Source: Psychroflexus torquis ATCC 700755 (GTDB lineage Bacteria; Bacteroidota; Bacteroidia; Flavobacteriales; Flavobacteriaceae). From it: a stretch of DNA of 64,000 bases. Location of the stretch: positions 620,001 to 684,000 of the forward strand of contig NC_018721.1 in NCBI RefSeq assembly GCF_000153485.2, given 5' to 3'. A program made the translations under genes and the position numbers. Below the pieces are notes generated by a model. It saw nothing but the letters and a program-made list of their open reading frames with translations, made no database searches and had not been told where the DNA came from. Positions 43,504 to 55,923 of this stretch are shown in pieces. Each line of letters opens with the position of its first letter. The first letter of the stretch is position 1.

Positions 43504-44409
43504 ATGGTAGAAATCTCAATTATCTTAATCAATTTCAACTCGTCTAATTATACCATTCAATGCATTGATTCTATCTATAAAAAAACAAGCAAAGACATTG
43601 ACTTTGAAATTATAATTGTGGATAATAAATCTGAAACAGACGACTACTTAAACCTAAAAAGCCACTGTGAATCATTAAGCTTAAGCAATTTACATTTATA
43701 TCTAAATTCAGAAAATAGCGGTTTTGGTGGGGGTAATATGTTTGGTTTCAATAAAACTAAAAGTCAATTTGTGGCCTTTGTAAACAATGATGTTCTTTTT
43801 AAAAATGATTGTTTAAGTATTCTTTCAAACACTTTAAAGTCAAATTCTGAAATAGGTGTTTGCGCACCCACAACTTATAAAAATGATGGTAAGATTTTAC
43901 CAACATTAGATTTTTTTGCTTCACCAATCAAGGTTCTGTTTGGAAGAAAGATTTATAAATATTTAAAACCAAAAGAATACAAAGACAGAAACTTAAAATT
44001 AGATAAACCCACCAAAGGTGATTTTGTCTCAGGTAGTTTTATGATGTTAACCAGTAAAAACTTCAAAAAAGTTGGTGGTTTTGATACTAATATATTTTTG
44101 TATCATGAAGAAACCGACTTATGTAAGCGCTTGCAAAAATCTAACTTAGATGCAATTTGCGAACCTAGAGCAGAATGTATACATTATCACGGGGCTAGTA
44201 CTCCAAAATCAATTCAAATTAAAGCTGAATTAAAACGCTCTTTACTATATGTCATAAAAAAACATGATGGAAATTTGCCCTATGCCTTAATCCACTTTTA
44301 CTTGGTGTGTAAATATTCTATTAAAACCAGTGTTAAATCAAAATACATCTATTTACTAAAACAATTACTTCGCCCGATTCATTTAAATAGTTCGACTAAA
44401 ACCAACTAA
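43504..44409 (+). CDS. Glycosyltransferase family 2 (rhamnosyltransferase-like)
   Basis: The 301-residue protein begins SIILINFNSSNYTIQCIDSI and has FEIIIVDNKSETDD, FVAFVNNDVLFKND and FVSGSFMMLTSKNFKKVGGFD with HEETDLCKRL. This matches dTDP-rhamnosyltransferase-type GT2 proteins, though the donor sugar is not proven. It forms a pair with the upstream GT2 gene. About 270 bp without a gene follow, ending the cluster. Confidence 0.84.
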   Translation: MVEISIILINFNSSNYTIQCIDSIYKKTSKDIDFEIIIVDNKSETDDYLNLKSHCESLSLSNLHLYLNSENSGFGGGNMFGFNKTKSQFVAFVNNDVLFKNDCLSILSNTLKSNSEIGVCAPTTYKNDGKILPTLDFFASPIKVLFGRKIYKYLKPKEYKDRNLKLDKPTKGDFVSGSFMMLTSKNFKKVGGFDTNIFLYHEETDLCKRLQKSNLDAICEPRAECIHYHGASTPKSIQIKAELKRSLLYVIKKHDGNLPYALIHFYLVCKYSIKTSVKSKYIYLLKQLLRPIHLNSSTKTN

Positions 44410-44676
44410 AAAAAACAAGCAAAAATTAAAAATAATTAATTAGTTTAAGCCCTAAATAAATTCTTTTCTACCCAATAAATACTAGTTAGGGAATTGCTTA
44501 AAATGTTACCTATCTAGACATAATTCACAAATTTTTTCCTAAAAAAATAAGGCTATGAGTGAAAATAAGGAACTTTGGTTAACCTTTTAGTTTTCGAATT
44601 TGAATAAAATATTAGAGATTTTAAGTAAATAATTGATTCATGACTATCAATTATAATAATCATATAAAATAGATTC

Positions 44677-45318
44677 ATGGATTACCACAATAAAAAAGGA
44701 AAATACTACATCAATAAAAGATCTGAAATGTTGGAGTTCTTTCCAAGTAGTGCGAAAACTGTTTTAGACGTTGGTTGTGGTCAGGGTATATTTGCCCAGC
44801 AAATTAAAGACATTTACAAGACAGAAACTTGGGGAATAGAATACATGCCATCACATGCAGAAGAAGCAAAAAAAATTTTAGATAAAGTTTTCGTTGGCGA
44901 ATGTGAAAAATTTCTTGATGATTTACCAAATGATTATTTTGATGTTATTTATTTCAATGATGTCTTAGAACACTTATTAGATCCCTACATGGTTCTAAAC
45001 AAGATGAAAGAGAAATTAACAGATAAAGGAAGAATTATAAGTTCTATTCCAAACATAAGATATCATAGCGCTTTAAAAATGCTTATCTTAAAAAAAGAGT
45101 GGATGTATCAAGAAAGTGGAGTAATGGATCACACACACTTAAGGTTTTTTACAAAAAAAAGTATAAAAAGAATGTATGAGACTCTTGGGTTTAAAATAAT
45201 CTCACATAAAGGAATCAATAAAACAAAATCTTTAAAGCCTTACCTTTACAATTTACTTTTATGTTTTACAGCTTCAGATATTTTCTTTGTGCAATATGCA
45301 ACAGTAGTAGAAAAATAA
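44677..45318 (+). CDS. Class I SAM-dependent methyltransferase
   Basis: The 213-residue protein has the SAM-binding motif VLDVGCGQGIFAQQI and the acidic motif II WGIEYMPSHAEEA. It also shows FDVIYFNDVLEHLLDP, typical of UbiE/COQ5-like methyltransferases, and HTHLRFFTKKSIKRMYE, often seen in enzymes acting on surface sugars. Its position just after the glycosyltransferases suggests a polysaccharide or lipid substrate, but this is inference. It stands 22 bp before the tsaC/sua5-type gene. Confidence 0.82.
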   Translation: MDYHNKKGKYYINKRSEMLEFFPSSAKTVLDVGCGQGIFAQQIKDIYKTETWGIEYMPSHAEEAKKILDKVFVGECEKFLDDLPNDYFDVIYFNDVLEHLLDPYMVLNKMKEKLTDKGRIISSIPNIRYHSALKMLILKKEWMYQESGVMDHTHLRFFTKKSIKRMYETLGFKIISHKGINKTKSLKPYLYNLLLCFTASDIFFVQYATVVEK

Positions 45319-45340
45319 ATTCCTAAAGGTTATCCATATT

Positions 45341-45910
45341 ATGAAAGATCAAAAAGAATACATACTTGAATGCATACAAATCTTAAAACGCGGAGGACTT
45401 ATCCTTTATCCTACAGATACCGTTTGGGGAATAGGCTGTGATGCTACAAATGCAGAAGCCATCGATAAAATTTATGCTCTAAAAAATCAACCAAATACTA
45501 AATCCTTAATTTGTTTAGTGCCAGACTTTAAAATGCTAAACCAATACGTCGAGGATATTCCAGAAGTCGCTTATGACATCCTAAAATATGCAGATAAGCC
45601 CACGACTATTATTTATCAGAACCCCATACGTATATCCACAAATCTTATTGCAGACGACGATACCTTAGGCATTAGAGTGGTAGATGATATTTTTGCTAAA
45701 GAATTGATTCGCAAATATAAACGGCCTATTGTCTCAACATCAGCCAATATAAGCGGACAACCTACGCCTGCCAACTTTTTTGAAATTTCACCAGAAATTT
45801 TAAATGGTGTGGACTATGTCGTAAATTTGTACCAGTCAACTAAAAATAAAAAACCTTCAACCATCATCAAATTAGACCTTGATGGTAAAGTTGAAGTGAT
45901 TCGTAAATAA
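45341..45910 (+). CDS. L-threonylcarbamoyladenylate synthase (Sua5/YciO/TsaC family)
   Basis: The 189-residue enzyme makes threonylcarbamoyl-AMP for the t6A modification of tRNAs that read ANN codons. Motifs are GGLILYPTDTVWGIGCDATN, the DKPTTIIY strand, RVVDDIFAKEL and the loop PIVSTSANISGQPTP. It lacks the C-terminal Sua5 domain, so it is the short TsaC/YciO type. YciO itself may not have this activity, so a functional assignment is good but not certain. The CCA-adding enzyme gene follows after 1 bp. Confidence 0.85.
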   Translation: MKDQKEYILECIQILKRGGLILYPTDTVWGIGCDATNAEAIDKIYALKNQPNTKSLICLVPDFKMLNQYVEDIPEVAYDILKYADKPTTIIYQNPIRISTNLIADDDTLGIRVVDDIFAKELIRKYKRPIVSTSANISGQPTPANFFEISPEILNGVDYVVNLYQSTKNKKPSTIIKLDLDGKVEVIRK

Positions 45911-45911
45911 T

Positions 45912-47336
45912 ATGCCCGATTCTTATTACCAAGACGCCTTACAACATAAAATATTTAATATTCTTTCAGAAGCGGCAGATGATATCAATGTCGAAGCCTA
46001 TGTTATAGGTGGCTTTGTGAGAGACTTTTTTTTAAAAAGAGGCAAAGCTGAAGATATAGATGTTGTCGCTGTAGGCAGCGGCATAGAATTAGCTAAAAAG
46101 GTTTCAGAAAAATTACCTGGGAAACCTCCTGTTAAAGTCTTTAAAACCTACGGTACCGCGATGCTTAAGATCTTTGACCTTGAAGTTGAATTTGTTGGGG
46201 CTAGAAGAGAATCTTATACTGAAGATAGCCGAAATCCCAAAGTTGAACAAGGTACTTTAGCAGATGATCAAAATCGAAGAGATTTCACAATCAATGCACT
46301 AGCACTTCAACTTAATAAAAAAGATTTCGGAAAACTCCTAGACCCTTTTAAAGGCTTGGAAGATTTGAAGACTCAACTTATCAAAACTCCTTTAGATCCA
46401 GAAGTTACTTTTTCTGACGATCCGCTAAGAATGATACGAGCGATTCGGTTTGCTAGTCAACTTCATTTTAAAATTGATCAAAAATCCATTCAGGCTATTA
46501 AAGATCATTCAGAAAGAATAGATATTGTAAGTAAAGAACGCATTGTCACAGAACTTAACAAAATACTGAAATCAGAAAAACCTTCAGTAGGTTTTAAATT
46601 GCTTCACGATACCAATTTGTTACAACGCATTCTTCCCGAACTTACTCACTTAGAAGGTATTGATGAAATCGATGGTCAAAAACACAAAGACAACTTTTGG
46701 CATACGCTAGAGGTTGTTGATAATATTTCACTCGAAACCAATGATGTATGGTTGAGATGGGCTGCACTTCTTCATGATATTGGAAAAGCACCTACTAAGC
46801 GATTTCATAAGAAAATAGGCTGGACATTTCACGGGCATGAATTCAAAGGATCGAAAATGGTTTATCAGCTCTTTAAAAGGCTTAAACTCCCTCTTAATGA
46901 TAAAATGAAATTAGTTCAAAAATTAGTTTTACTAAGTTCGAGGCCAATTGCTATTGTAGATGATGACGTGACGGACTCTGCCGTAAGACGGCTTATTTTT
47001 GACACAGGAGATCATCTAGACGATTTGATGATGCTATGTGAAGCAGATATCACTACAAAAAATCCAAAACGCTACAAAAAATATCACAATAACTTTAAGG
47101 TCGTTAGACATAGAATACAAGAAGTTGAAGAGCGTGATAAAGTACGTAATTTTCAACCCCCTGTTTCAGGAAAAGAAATCATGGAAACTTTTCAGATAGA
47201 ACCTTGTCGTGAAGTTGGAGAAATTAAAGCTAAAATAAAAGAAGCTATTTTAGATGGCGATATTCCAAACGACTATGAAGCTGCTTTTCAATACATGTTG
47301 AAAGAGGGAGAAGCACGTGGCTTTAAACAGGCCTAA
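45912..47336 (+). CDS. CCA tRNA nucleotidyltransferase / poly(A) polymerase family with HD domain
   Basis: The 474-residue class II nucleotidyltransferase starts with AYVIGGFVRDFFLKRGKAEDIDVVAVG, carrying the DxD catalytic pair, and then RRDFTINALALQL and DPLRMIRAIRFASQL. An HD phosphohydrolase domain follows with LRWAALLHDIGKAPTK and FHGHEFKGS. It adds or repairs the 3' CCA end of tRNAs. This is consistent with the tRNA-Ile gene in this window, which does not encode CCA. The HD domain is usual for the bacterial type. Confidence 0.9.
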   Translation: MPDSYYQDALQHKIFNILSEAADDINVEAYVIGGFVRDFFLKRGKAEDIDVVAVGSGIELAKKVSEKLPGKPPVKVFKTYGTAMLKIFDLEVEFVGARRESYTEDSRNPKVEQGTLADDQNRRDFTINALALQLNKKDFGKLLDPFKGLEDLKTQLIKTPLDPEVTFSDDPLRMIRAIRFASQLHFKIDQKSIQAIKDHSERIDIVSKERIVTELNKILKSEKPSVGFKLLHDTNLLQRILPELTHLEGIDEIDGQKHKDNFWHTLEVVDNISLETNDVWLRWAALLHDIGKAPTKRFHKKIGWTFHGHEFKGSKMVYQLFKRLKLPLNDKMKLVQKLVLLSSRPIAIVDDDVTDSAVRRLIFDTGDHLDDLMMLCEADITTKNPKRYKKYHNNFKVVRHRIQEVEERDKVRNFQPPVSGKEIMETFQIEPCREVGEIKAKIKEAILDGDIPNDYEAAFQYMLKEGEARGFKQA

Positions 47337-47406
47337 GATTTTCTGAAAAACATGCCAAAATAAAAGCTAAAACCCATAATTCATAGTGCACCTTGCGGAT
47401 AAGATT

Positions 47407-47414
47407 TATATTTG
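47407..47414 (+). promoter_or_regulatory. -7 promoter element of heme A synthase gene
   Basis: TATATTTG matches TAnnTTTG and lies 14 bp before the GTG start at 47429, implying a very short leader. A TTG is present upstream but at a non-ideal distance. Confidence 0.45.
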
Positions 47415-47428
47415 TAAAAAATTAAATC

Positions 47429-48457
47429 GTGTTTAGAAAATCAATAAAAGCCTCTATTATTATTGTCTATCTCGTTATTATTGCGGGTGCTGTTGTAAGA
47501 ATGACTGGGAGTGGTATGGGATGCCCAGACTGGCCTAAATGTTTTGGATATTACATTCCACCTACCGAAGAAAGTCAATTAGAGTGGGCGCCAAATCATG
47601 ATTACTTTAAAGGGCAGGTTATCATATTGGATAAGGCTCTAAAAATTTCAAAAGAGGCTTTCACCTCTTCTAAAGCCTTTGAAAATTCACATTGGGTAAC
47701 TTATGAAAAGCATGATTATGCTGAGTTTAATGCCTTACATACCTGGATAGAATACATCAATAGATTACTGGGTGCTGTCGCAGGTTTAGCCATATTAATA
47801 ATGACCGTTAGTTCATTTTGGCTTTGGAAAAGAAACAAAAAACTGACACTGCTTTCTATAGCTTGTTTAATTTTATTATTATTTCAAGCTTGGCTGGGAG
47901 CTACAGTGGTGTATTCAGTGCTGTCACCAGTGAGAATTACCATTCATATGCTTGTAGCTCTCTTGATTGTAGCACTACTTATTTATATATTAAAACTTTC
48001 TTCGAAAGAAAATAGTTCAAGATTAAGCACATCCACATTCAGGAACTTATTGATTTTTGCGGCCATACTTAGCTTAATTCAGATAGCAATGGGAACACAA
48101 GTCAGGCAATTTGTAGATGATCAAATTGGTATTTTAGGTTATGAAGCTAAAACAAAATGGCTAGAAAATCCAGACTTAATTTTTTATATGCATCGTTCGT
48201 TTTCAATTCTACTATTTCTTGTAAATGCAAGCATTTGGTGGTTAAATAAAACAAGGAAATTAGGTTTCAAACTCACTAACTGGATGATGTTTTTTATAGG
48301 TTTAGAAATAATAACAGGAATTGCGATGTATTATCTAGATTTTCCCTTTTTATCACAACCTTTGCACTTAGTAATTGCTTGTATGTTGTTTGGTGTTCAG
48401 TTTTATATTTTAATGCAAAGTTTTGAAGCCAAATTAATACCAAAATCTAAAAATTAG
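47429..48457 (+). CDS. ctaA: Heme A synthase (COX15/CtaA)
   Basis: The 342-residue protein has about eight transmembrane helices. It starts with GTG and shows AGAVVRMTGSGMGCPDWPKC, the N-terminal CtaA/COX15 signature. Conserved histidines lie in HTWIEYINRLLGA, TIHMLVALL, YMHRSFSILLF and QPLHLVIACM. It converts heme O to heme A for cytochrome oxidase in the inner membrane, so this organism should possess an aa3-type oxidase. It is followed after 5 bp by an ORF-3-like gene. Confidence 0.92.
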   Translation: MFRKSIKASIIIVYLVIIAGAVVRMTGSGMGCPDWPKCFGYYIPPTEESQLEWAPNHDYFKGQVIILDKALKISKEAFTSSKAFENSHWVTYEKHDYAEFNALHTWIEYINRLLGAVAGLAILIMTVSSFWLWKRNKKLTLLSIACLILLLFQAWLGATVVYSVLSPVRITIHMLVALLIVALLIYILKLSSKENSSRLSTSTFRNLLIFAAILSLIQIAMGTQVRQFVDDQIGILGYEAKTKWLENPDLIFYMHRSFSILLFLVNASIWWLNKTRKLGFKLTNWMMFFIGLEIITGIAMYYLDFPFLSQPLHLVIACMLFGVQFYILMQSFEAKLIPKSKN

Positions 48458-48462
48458 ATCCT

Positions 48463-48975
48463 ATGATTTATAAATACAGAGTCGTATTAGATACCTTAGA
48501 CGACGTCATTAGGGACATTGAAGTAAGAGATGATTCAACCCTTGAAGATCTACATAATTCTATCTCGCAAGCTTTTGGATTTGACGGTACAGAAATGTCT
48601 TCGTTTTACAAAAGTGATGAAGACTGGAATCAAGGAGAAGAATATTTGCTTTTTGACATGAGTGATGGTCAAAATGCCATCAAAATGATGAATGAGACCA
48701 CGTTAGATAGTGTTTTTTCAAGAGAAAATACGAAGATGATTTACGTTTATGACTTTTTTAGTTTGTGGACCTTTTATGTAGAACTAGCAGATATAGAAGA
48801 ACCTATGGACGGTCAGGATTATCCCAATTTAATGTTTGCTCAAGGACAGCTCCCTGATTCTCCACCAGACAAACAATTCGAAGCTGAAAAATTAGAGGAA
48901 GAGGAAGAAGAAAAAAATGATGATATCGAATTTGAAAATCTTGATGATTTTGATTTTGATGAAAATTGGAATTGA
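48463..48975 (+). CDS. pRiA4b ORF-3-like / IS1096 TnpR-like family protein
   Basis: The 170-residue protein starts YKYRVVLDTLDDVIRDIEVRDD and has LHNSISQAFGFDGTEMSSFY, the pattern of the plasmid pRiA4b ORF-3 family. The name comes from a mobile-element passenger gene, but chromosomal copies such as this are common in flavobacteria and are not evidence of transposition. The C-terminus is strongly acidic (LEEEEEEKNDDIEFENLDD). It is presumably cytosolic with unknown function. Confidence 0.75.
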   Translation: MIYKYRVVLDTLDDVIRDIEVRDDSTLEDLHNSISQAFGFDGTEMSSFYKSDEDWNQGEEYLLFDMSDGQNAIKMMNETTLDSVFSRENTKMIYVYDFFSLWTFYVELADIEEPMDGQDYPNLMFAQGQLPDSPPDKQFEAEKLEEEEEEKNDDIEFENLDDFDFDENWN

Positions 48976-49019
48976 AAACTATTTTAAATTAGTACACCAA
49001 AAGAAACTCAACATAATTT

Positions 49020-50078
49020 ATGATCAATTTATTTAGTGCCCAAATTGAAAGTATGTCTATACATCGAGTGGGGAATAAAAGTAAAAATGAATCCCTATTT
49101 ATTTCTGAAAGAGCTCACGAACTTTCTGACGAATTAAAACCCCTTATTAAAGAATACTTCTTGAAATCCTTTAGGGAAAAAGAAGAAAATTACTATCACT
49201 TTGTTCATGATACAGATTTAGAATTTCATCAACTTAATGGATTAGTCACCGATATTTTTAATAATCCTTCGGAAAGTCATGATGTCTCTAAAAAAATAAC
49301 CAGTTTATTATTTGAAGAGTCAAAGCATCAACACATAAAAGGAGGCGAGGTTTATGTTATTTACTTCGAAAACATGCTCATAGACAATGAGAAGGTGTCC
49401 GCCGTTGGAATTTTTAAATCTGAATTAAAACATGATTTTCTTCAATTTGAAGAGAAACAGAATAATTTAGATGTCATTCTTCAACAAGGAGTTCATTTAA
49501 ATAAACTAGACAAGGGCGCTATAATTTTTAATACTGAAAAAGAAAAAGGCTATAAAATTCTATCAGTAGATTCCAATAAATACGATACAAAATACTGGTT
49601 AGAACAATTCTTGCAAGTCGACTTTTTCGAAGATGAAAATTTCTACACTAAAAAATACTTGAAGTTTTGTGAGAATTTCGCAAAGGATGTAGTCCTCCCA
49701 GCTGAAGATAAGCAACAGGAGGTCCTATTCATGAATAAGGCTATGAATCATTTTGCTTCTAATGATAATTTTAACGAAAAAGATTTTCTTAGTGATGTTC
49801 TTGAAAACCCAGCTTTGGAACCTGAATTTCAAAATTATAAAACTGAAAAGGCACCGAAATATAAAGTCGAAGATTTATCCGACTTTCCTATTTCCAATAC
49901 GGCTGTGACTGCAGCTCGTAAAAAAATTAAAAGTGTTATCAATTTGGATACAAATATTCAAATAAAGATGGATTTTGTTAATGGTGACAGTGCACAAAAG
50001 TTCATAGAAAAAGGTTGGGATGAGGATAGACAGATGTTCTACTATCTAGTGTATTTCAACAAGGAAGAAAAAAGTTAA
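49020..50078 (+). CDS. Nucleoid-associated protein, YejK/NdpA family
   Basis: The 352-residue protein begins IESMSIHRVGNKSKNESLFIS and contains EGGEVYVIYFE-like KGGEVYVIYFENMLI and a GIFKSELKHDFLQ block with FCENFAKDV. These features match the 37-kDa nucleoid-associated family YejK/NdpA. Members bind DNA nonspecifically; the physiological role is little known. It lies 22 bp before the M3 peptidase gene. Confidence 0.78.
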   Translation: MINLFSAQIESMSIHRVGNKSKNESLFISERAHELSDELKPLIKEYFLKSFREKEENYYHFVHDTDLEFHQLNGLVTDIFNNPSESHDVSKKITSLLFEESKHQHIKGGEVYVIYFENMLIDNEKVSAVGIFKSELKHDFLQFEEKQNNLDVILQQGVHLNKLDKGAIIFNTEKEKGYKILSVDSNKYDTKYWLEQFLQVDFFEDENFYTKKYLKFCENFAKDVVLPAEDKQQEVLFMNKAMNHFASNDNFNEKDFLSDVLENPALEPEFQNYKTEKAPKYKVEDLSDFPISNTAVTAARKKIKSVINLDTNIQIKMDFVNGDSAQKFIEKGWDEDRQMFYYLVYFNKEEKS

Positions 50079-50099
50079 ATAGAAAAATAGTAAGTATTT

Positions 50100-52130
50100 A
50101 TGGATCAAAACCCTTTATTACAAACATTCGATCACCCCCCATTTTTTAAAATAGAAAACTCGCATTTCAAACCTGCTTTTGAAAAGAGTTTAAAAGAAGC
50201 TAGAACTGAAATAAATACTATAGTTGACACTATTGAAGCACCAACTTTTTCAAATACAATTGAAGCTTTGGAGTTTTCAGGTCAAAAGCTAGGTAGAATT
50301 TCAAGTATTTTTTTTAATTTAAATTCTGCTGAAACAAATACAGAGATACAAAAACTCGCTCAAGAGATTTCTCCTCTTTTAAGTGAATTCAGTAATGATA
50401 TATTATTGAATGCAGACTTATTTAAAAAGATAAAATCTGTTTTTAAGGATAAATCCAACGAAGATTATTCTCAAGAACAAATTATGCTTCTTGAAAAGAT
50501 CTATAAGAATTTTACCAGAAATGGAGCGAATTTAAATCAAAATGATCAGAATCGCCTAAGAGAGATCGATATGGAGTTATCTAGATCTTCACTAAGTTTT
50601 GGTGAAAATGTTTTAGCAGAAACTAATAATTTCGAACTACAGATTAAAGATAAAAGTGAGCTTGATGGAATTCCCGATGATATAAAGGAATCTGCGAAAA
50701 ATTTGGCTGAAGAAAAACAAAAAGAAGGCTATATTTTTACCTTAGATTTTCCGACTTTCATCCCGGTGATGAAATTTGCAGAAAACAGGGAACTTAGAAA
50801 GAAACTACTACTTGGATTTGGATCTAAAGGTTTTAAGGATAATGACTATAATAACGAGGAAAATGTTCTCAACATAGTTAGACTTAGACTAGATAGAGCA
50901 AACCTTCTTGGTTATAAATCTCATGCTGATTTTGTACTTCAAGAACGCATGGCTAAAACGGTGGATACAGTTCACACTTTTTTAGATAATATTCTAGAAA
51001 AAGCGATGCCTTCCGCCGTAAAAGAGTTGGAAGAATTAAAAGCTTTTGCATTTGAAATTGATAGTATTAAGGATTTTAAAAAATGGGATAAAGCCTATTA
51101 TACCGAAAAACTCAAACAAAAGAAGTTTGACTTAAATGAAGAGGTTCTGAAACCCTATTTTGAATTAAATAGAGTTATAGGAGGAATGTTTGAAGTGGCA
51201 TCTAAATTATATCATTTAACTTTTAAAGAAGTAAGTGACTTAGAGACCTATCATGAAGATGTCATCACTTATAAAGTTTATGATGAAACCAATACATATT
51301 TAGCAACATTATATGCCGATTTTCATCCTAGAGCAGGAAAAAGAGATGGTGCTTGGATGACAATTTATAAAGATCAGTACAAACTTAATAAAAAGGAGGA
51401 AAGACCTCAGGTTTCTATCGTCTGTAATTTCACTAAACCCACTAAAACTAAACCCTCTTTACTAACTTTTAATGAAGTGACAACCCTTTTTCATGAGTTT
51501 GGACATGCTTTACATGCCATGAACGCGAATACAACTTATCCTTCATTATCCGGAGCTTCTGTCTATTGGGATTTCGTAGAACTACCTAGTCAACTCATGG
51601 AAAATTGGTGCTACGAAAGTGAAGCTCTAAAACTCTTTGCGAGACATTACCAAACTGATGAAATTCTACCTACTAAATATATTGAAAAAATAAAGGAATC
51701 CTCTAATTTCATGGAGGGTTTACAAACGACAAGACAAGTTAGTTTTGGCAAATTAGATTTGGCATGGCATGCTCTGGAAAGCATGAATTCCATAGAAAAG
51801 GTAAAAGATACGGAAGATTTGGCTTTTAAAAATATTGAGTTATTGCCAGATATTGAAAGCACATGTATGAGTACAGCTTTTGGCCATATTTTTCAAGGAG
51901 GCTATAGCTCTGGTTATTATTCATATAAATGGGCTGAAGTTTTGGATGCAGATGCTTTCGAATATTTTAAAGAAAAAGGTATATTTAATAATGAAGTTGC
52001 AAAAAAATTCAGGGACAATGTTCTTCAGCTAGGAGGAACGGTTGAACCAATGGCTTTGTATAAGCAGTTCAGAGGTAAAGAACCAAATCCTGATGCCTTG
52101 TTAAAAAGAGCAGGACTCATTAAGAGCTAG
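50100..52130 (+). CDS. M3 family oligopeptidase (oligopeptidase A / Dcp-like)
   Basis: The 676-residue soluble metallopeptidase carries the M3 zinc motif HEFGH at about residues 465-469 (LFHEFGHALHAM). A preceding helical region fits thimet-type peptidases, and the conserved C-terminal block is SSGYYSYKWAEVLDADAF. There is no signal peptide, so it cleaves small peptides in the cytoplasm, as do PrlC and Dcp of E. coli. A hairpin terminator follows. Confidence 0.9.
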   Translation: MDQNPLLQTFDHPPFFKIENSHFKPAFEKSLKEARTEINTIVDTIEAPTFSNTIEALEFSGQKLGRISSIFFNLNSAETNTEIQKLAQEISPLLSEFSNDILLNADLFKKIKSVFKDKSNEDYSQEQIMLLEKIYKNFTRNGANLNQNDQNRLREIDMELSRSSLSFGENVLAETNNFELQIKDKSELDGIPDDIKESAKNLAEEKQKEGYIFTLDFPTFIPVMKFAENRELRKKLLLGFGSKGFKDNDYNNEENVLNIVRLRLDRANLLGYKSHADFVLQERMAKTVDTVHTFLDNILEKAMPSAVKELEELKAFAFEIDSIKDFKKWDKAYYTEKLKQKKFDLNEEVLKPYFELNRVIGGMFEVASKLYHLTFKEVSDLETYHEDVITYKVYDETNTYLATLYADFHPRAGKRDGAWMTIYKDQYKLNKKEERPQVSIVCNFTKPTKTKPSLLTFNEVTTLFHEFGHALHAMNANTTYPSLSGASVYWDFVELPSQLMENWCYESEALKLFARHYQTDEILPTKYIEKIKESSNFMEGLQTTRQVSFGKLDLAWHALESMNSIEKVKDTEDLAFKNIELLPDIESTCMSTAFGHIFQGGYSSGYYSYKWAEVLDADAFEYFKEKGIFNNEVAKKFRDNVLQLGGTVEPMALYKQFRGKEPNPDALLKRAGLIKS

Positions 52131-52152
52131 ACTGATAAATTAGAACAGTAAA

Positions 52153-52190
52153 TACCCTTAAGTAATAAAGTTACTTAAGGGTATTTTTTT
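52153..52190 (+). terminator. Terminator of M3 peptidase gene
   Basis: TACCCTTAAGTAA pairs perfectly with TTACTTAAGGGTA across a 5-base loop and is followed by a run of seven T. Confidence 0.85.
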
Positions 52191-52220
52191 GTTTCAAACA
52201 TAAACTTTAATAAACAAAAA

Positions 52221-52253
52221 AAACCCTTCATTACGTTAAGTAATGAAGGGTTT
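52221..52253 (-). terminator. Terminator of the rRNA operon
   Basis: AAACCCTTCATTA and its exact complement at 52241-52253 form a 13-bp stem. On the minus strand it is followed by a run of T (TTTTTTTTG with stem bases), directly after the 5S gene. Confidence 0.8.
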
Positions 52254-52261
52254 AGTATAAG

Positions 52262-52369
<108 letters not shown>

Positions 52370-52509
52370 AATCATTAAAGTTAATTGAGTACGTCTCAAT
52401 CACCTTTATAAGTAGTCCCAGCTCGTGCGGGAATTCTAATATCGTGACATAGTTAAAGATATATAACAAGATCTTAAGTAAGGATAAAATAAACTAATAA
52501 TCGTCTCAT

Positions 52510-55365
<2,856 letters not shown>

Positions 55366-55450
55366 ATTATTTATTTATTTTACTCTAAAGTACTCTTACT
55401 CCTTAATTAAAAGAAATAATAATTCTCTTACTCTCGTATTCTTATATATC

Positions 55451-55471
55451 TTCAATATGTCAATGAACTTT
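55451..55471 (-). promoter_or_regulatory. 23S leader element shared with the 16S leader
   Basis: These 21 bp (minus strand AAAGTTCATTGACATATTG...) are identical to 57700-57720 in front of the 16S gene. Its position before both large rRNAs suggests a role in antitermination or processing, similar to boxA-type leader elements. That role is inferred. Confidence 0.5.
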
Positions 55472-55677
55472 CAACCCCTTATCAGTCTCCCGAAGGTGAC
55501 AAATAAAAACCATTTACATAAAGTAGATGGTGGAGTATTGTTGTAATATCTAAAACCAATTAGATACTACTTGTTTTATATTATAAGTGGGTGTCTATTG
55601 TCTTCATGACTGTTTACATTACATGCATACTGTCAATATGAATAAATAATAATCTCAGATAAACTCCCTTCGACTTA

Positions 55678-55849
55678 GTAGTCTCAGGCAACTCCCTTCG
55701 ATACGCTCTTTTTATAAAAAAAGTAGCTACTCAGGATAAACTTCTCGTCTTCCCTCGACTTAAGTAGTCTCAGGCAACTCCCTTCGATATGCTCCTTTTA
55801 AAAAAAAAGAGCTACTCAGGATAAACTTCTCGTCTTCCCTCGACTTAAG
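55678..55849. repeat. 86-bp tandem repeat containing the 3' end of tRNA-Ile
   Basis: Two near-identical units of 86 and 85 bp (55679-55764 and 55765-55849) begin TAGTCTCAGGCAACTCCCTTC and end CCCTCGACTTAAG. They differ mainly in the central A/T run and by one C-to-T change. The first 12 bases (TAGTCTCAGGCA) equal the 3' end of the tRNA-Ile gene that follows at 55850, so the true tRNA end is a third, partial copy. A shortened version of the unit's tail occurs at 55653-55677. Each unit also holds a GCTC...GAGC inverted repeat around a poly-A/T core. Confidence 0.8.
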
Positions 55850-55923
55850 TAGTCTCAGGCAGACTCGAACTGCCGACCTCTACATTATCAGTGTAGCGCT
55901 CTAACCAGCTGAGCTATGAGACT
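55850..55923 (-). tRNA. tRNA-Ile (GAT)
   Basis: On the minus strand the acceptor AGTCTCA (55923-55917) pairs with TGAGACT, with discriminator A at 55850. The D-arm is GCTCAGCTGGTTAGAGC. The anticodon loop CTGATAA has anticodon GAT and lies on stem CTACA/TGTAG; the T-arm is GTTCGAGTC. CCA is not encoded. It is the only tRNA in the operon. Confidence 0.95.

Larger units (their letters stand above)
55366..55849 (-). other. 16S-23S spacer downstream of tRNA-Ile, without tRNA-Ala
   Basis: The spacer contains the 23S leader with the conserved sequence at 55451-55471 and a tandem repeat at 55678-55849. No second tRNA can be read on either strand; in particular there is no tRNA-Ala with anticodon TGC, although this is the usual partner of tRNA-Ile in flavobacterial operons. 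Confidence 0.7.

Noticed and set aside
48463-48975. Possible mobile element because of the IS1096/pRiA4b family name
   Set aside because: No transposase, terminal repeats or target duplication are seen; chromosomal copies of the family are common.
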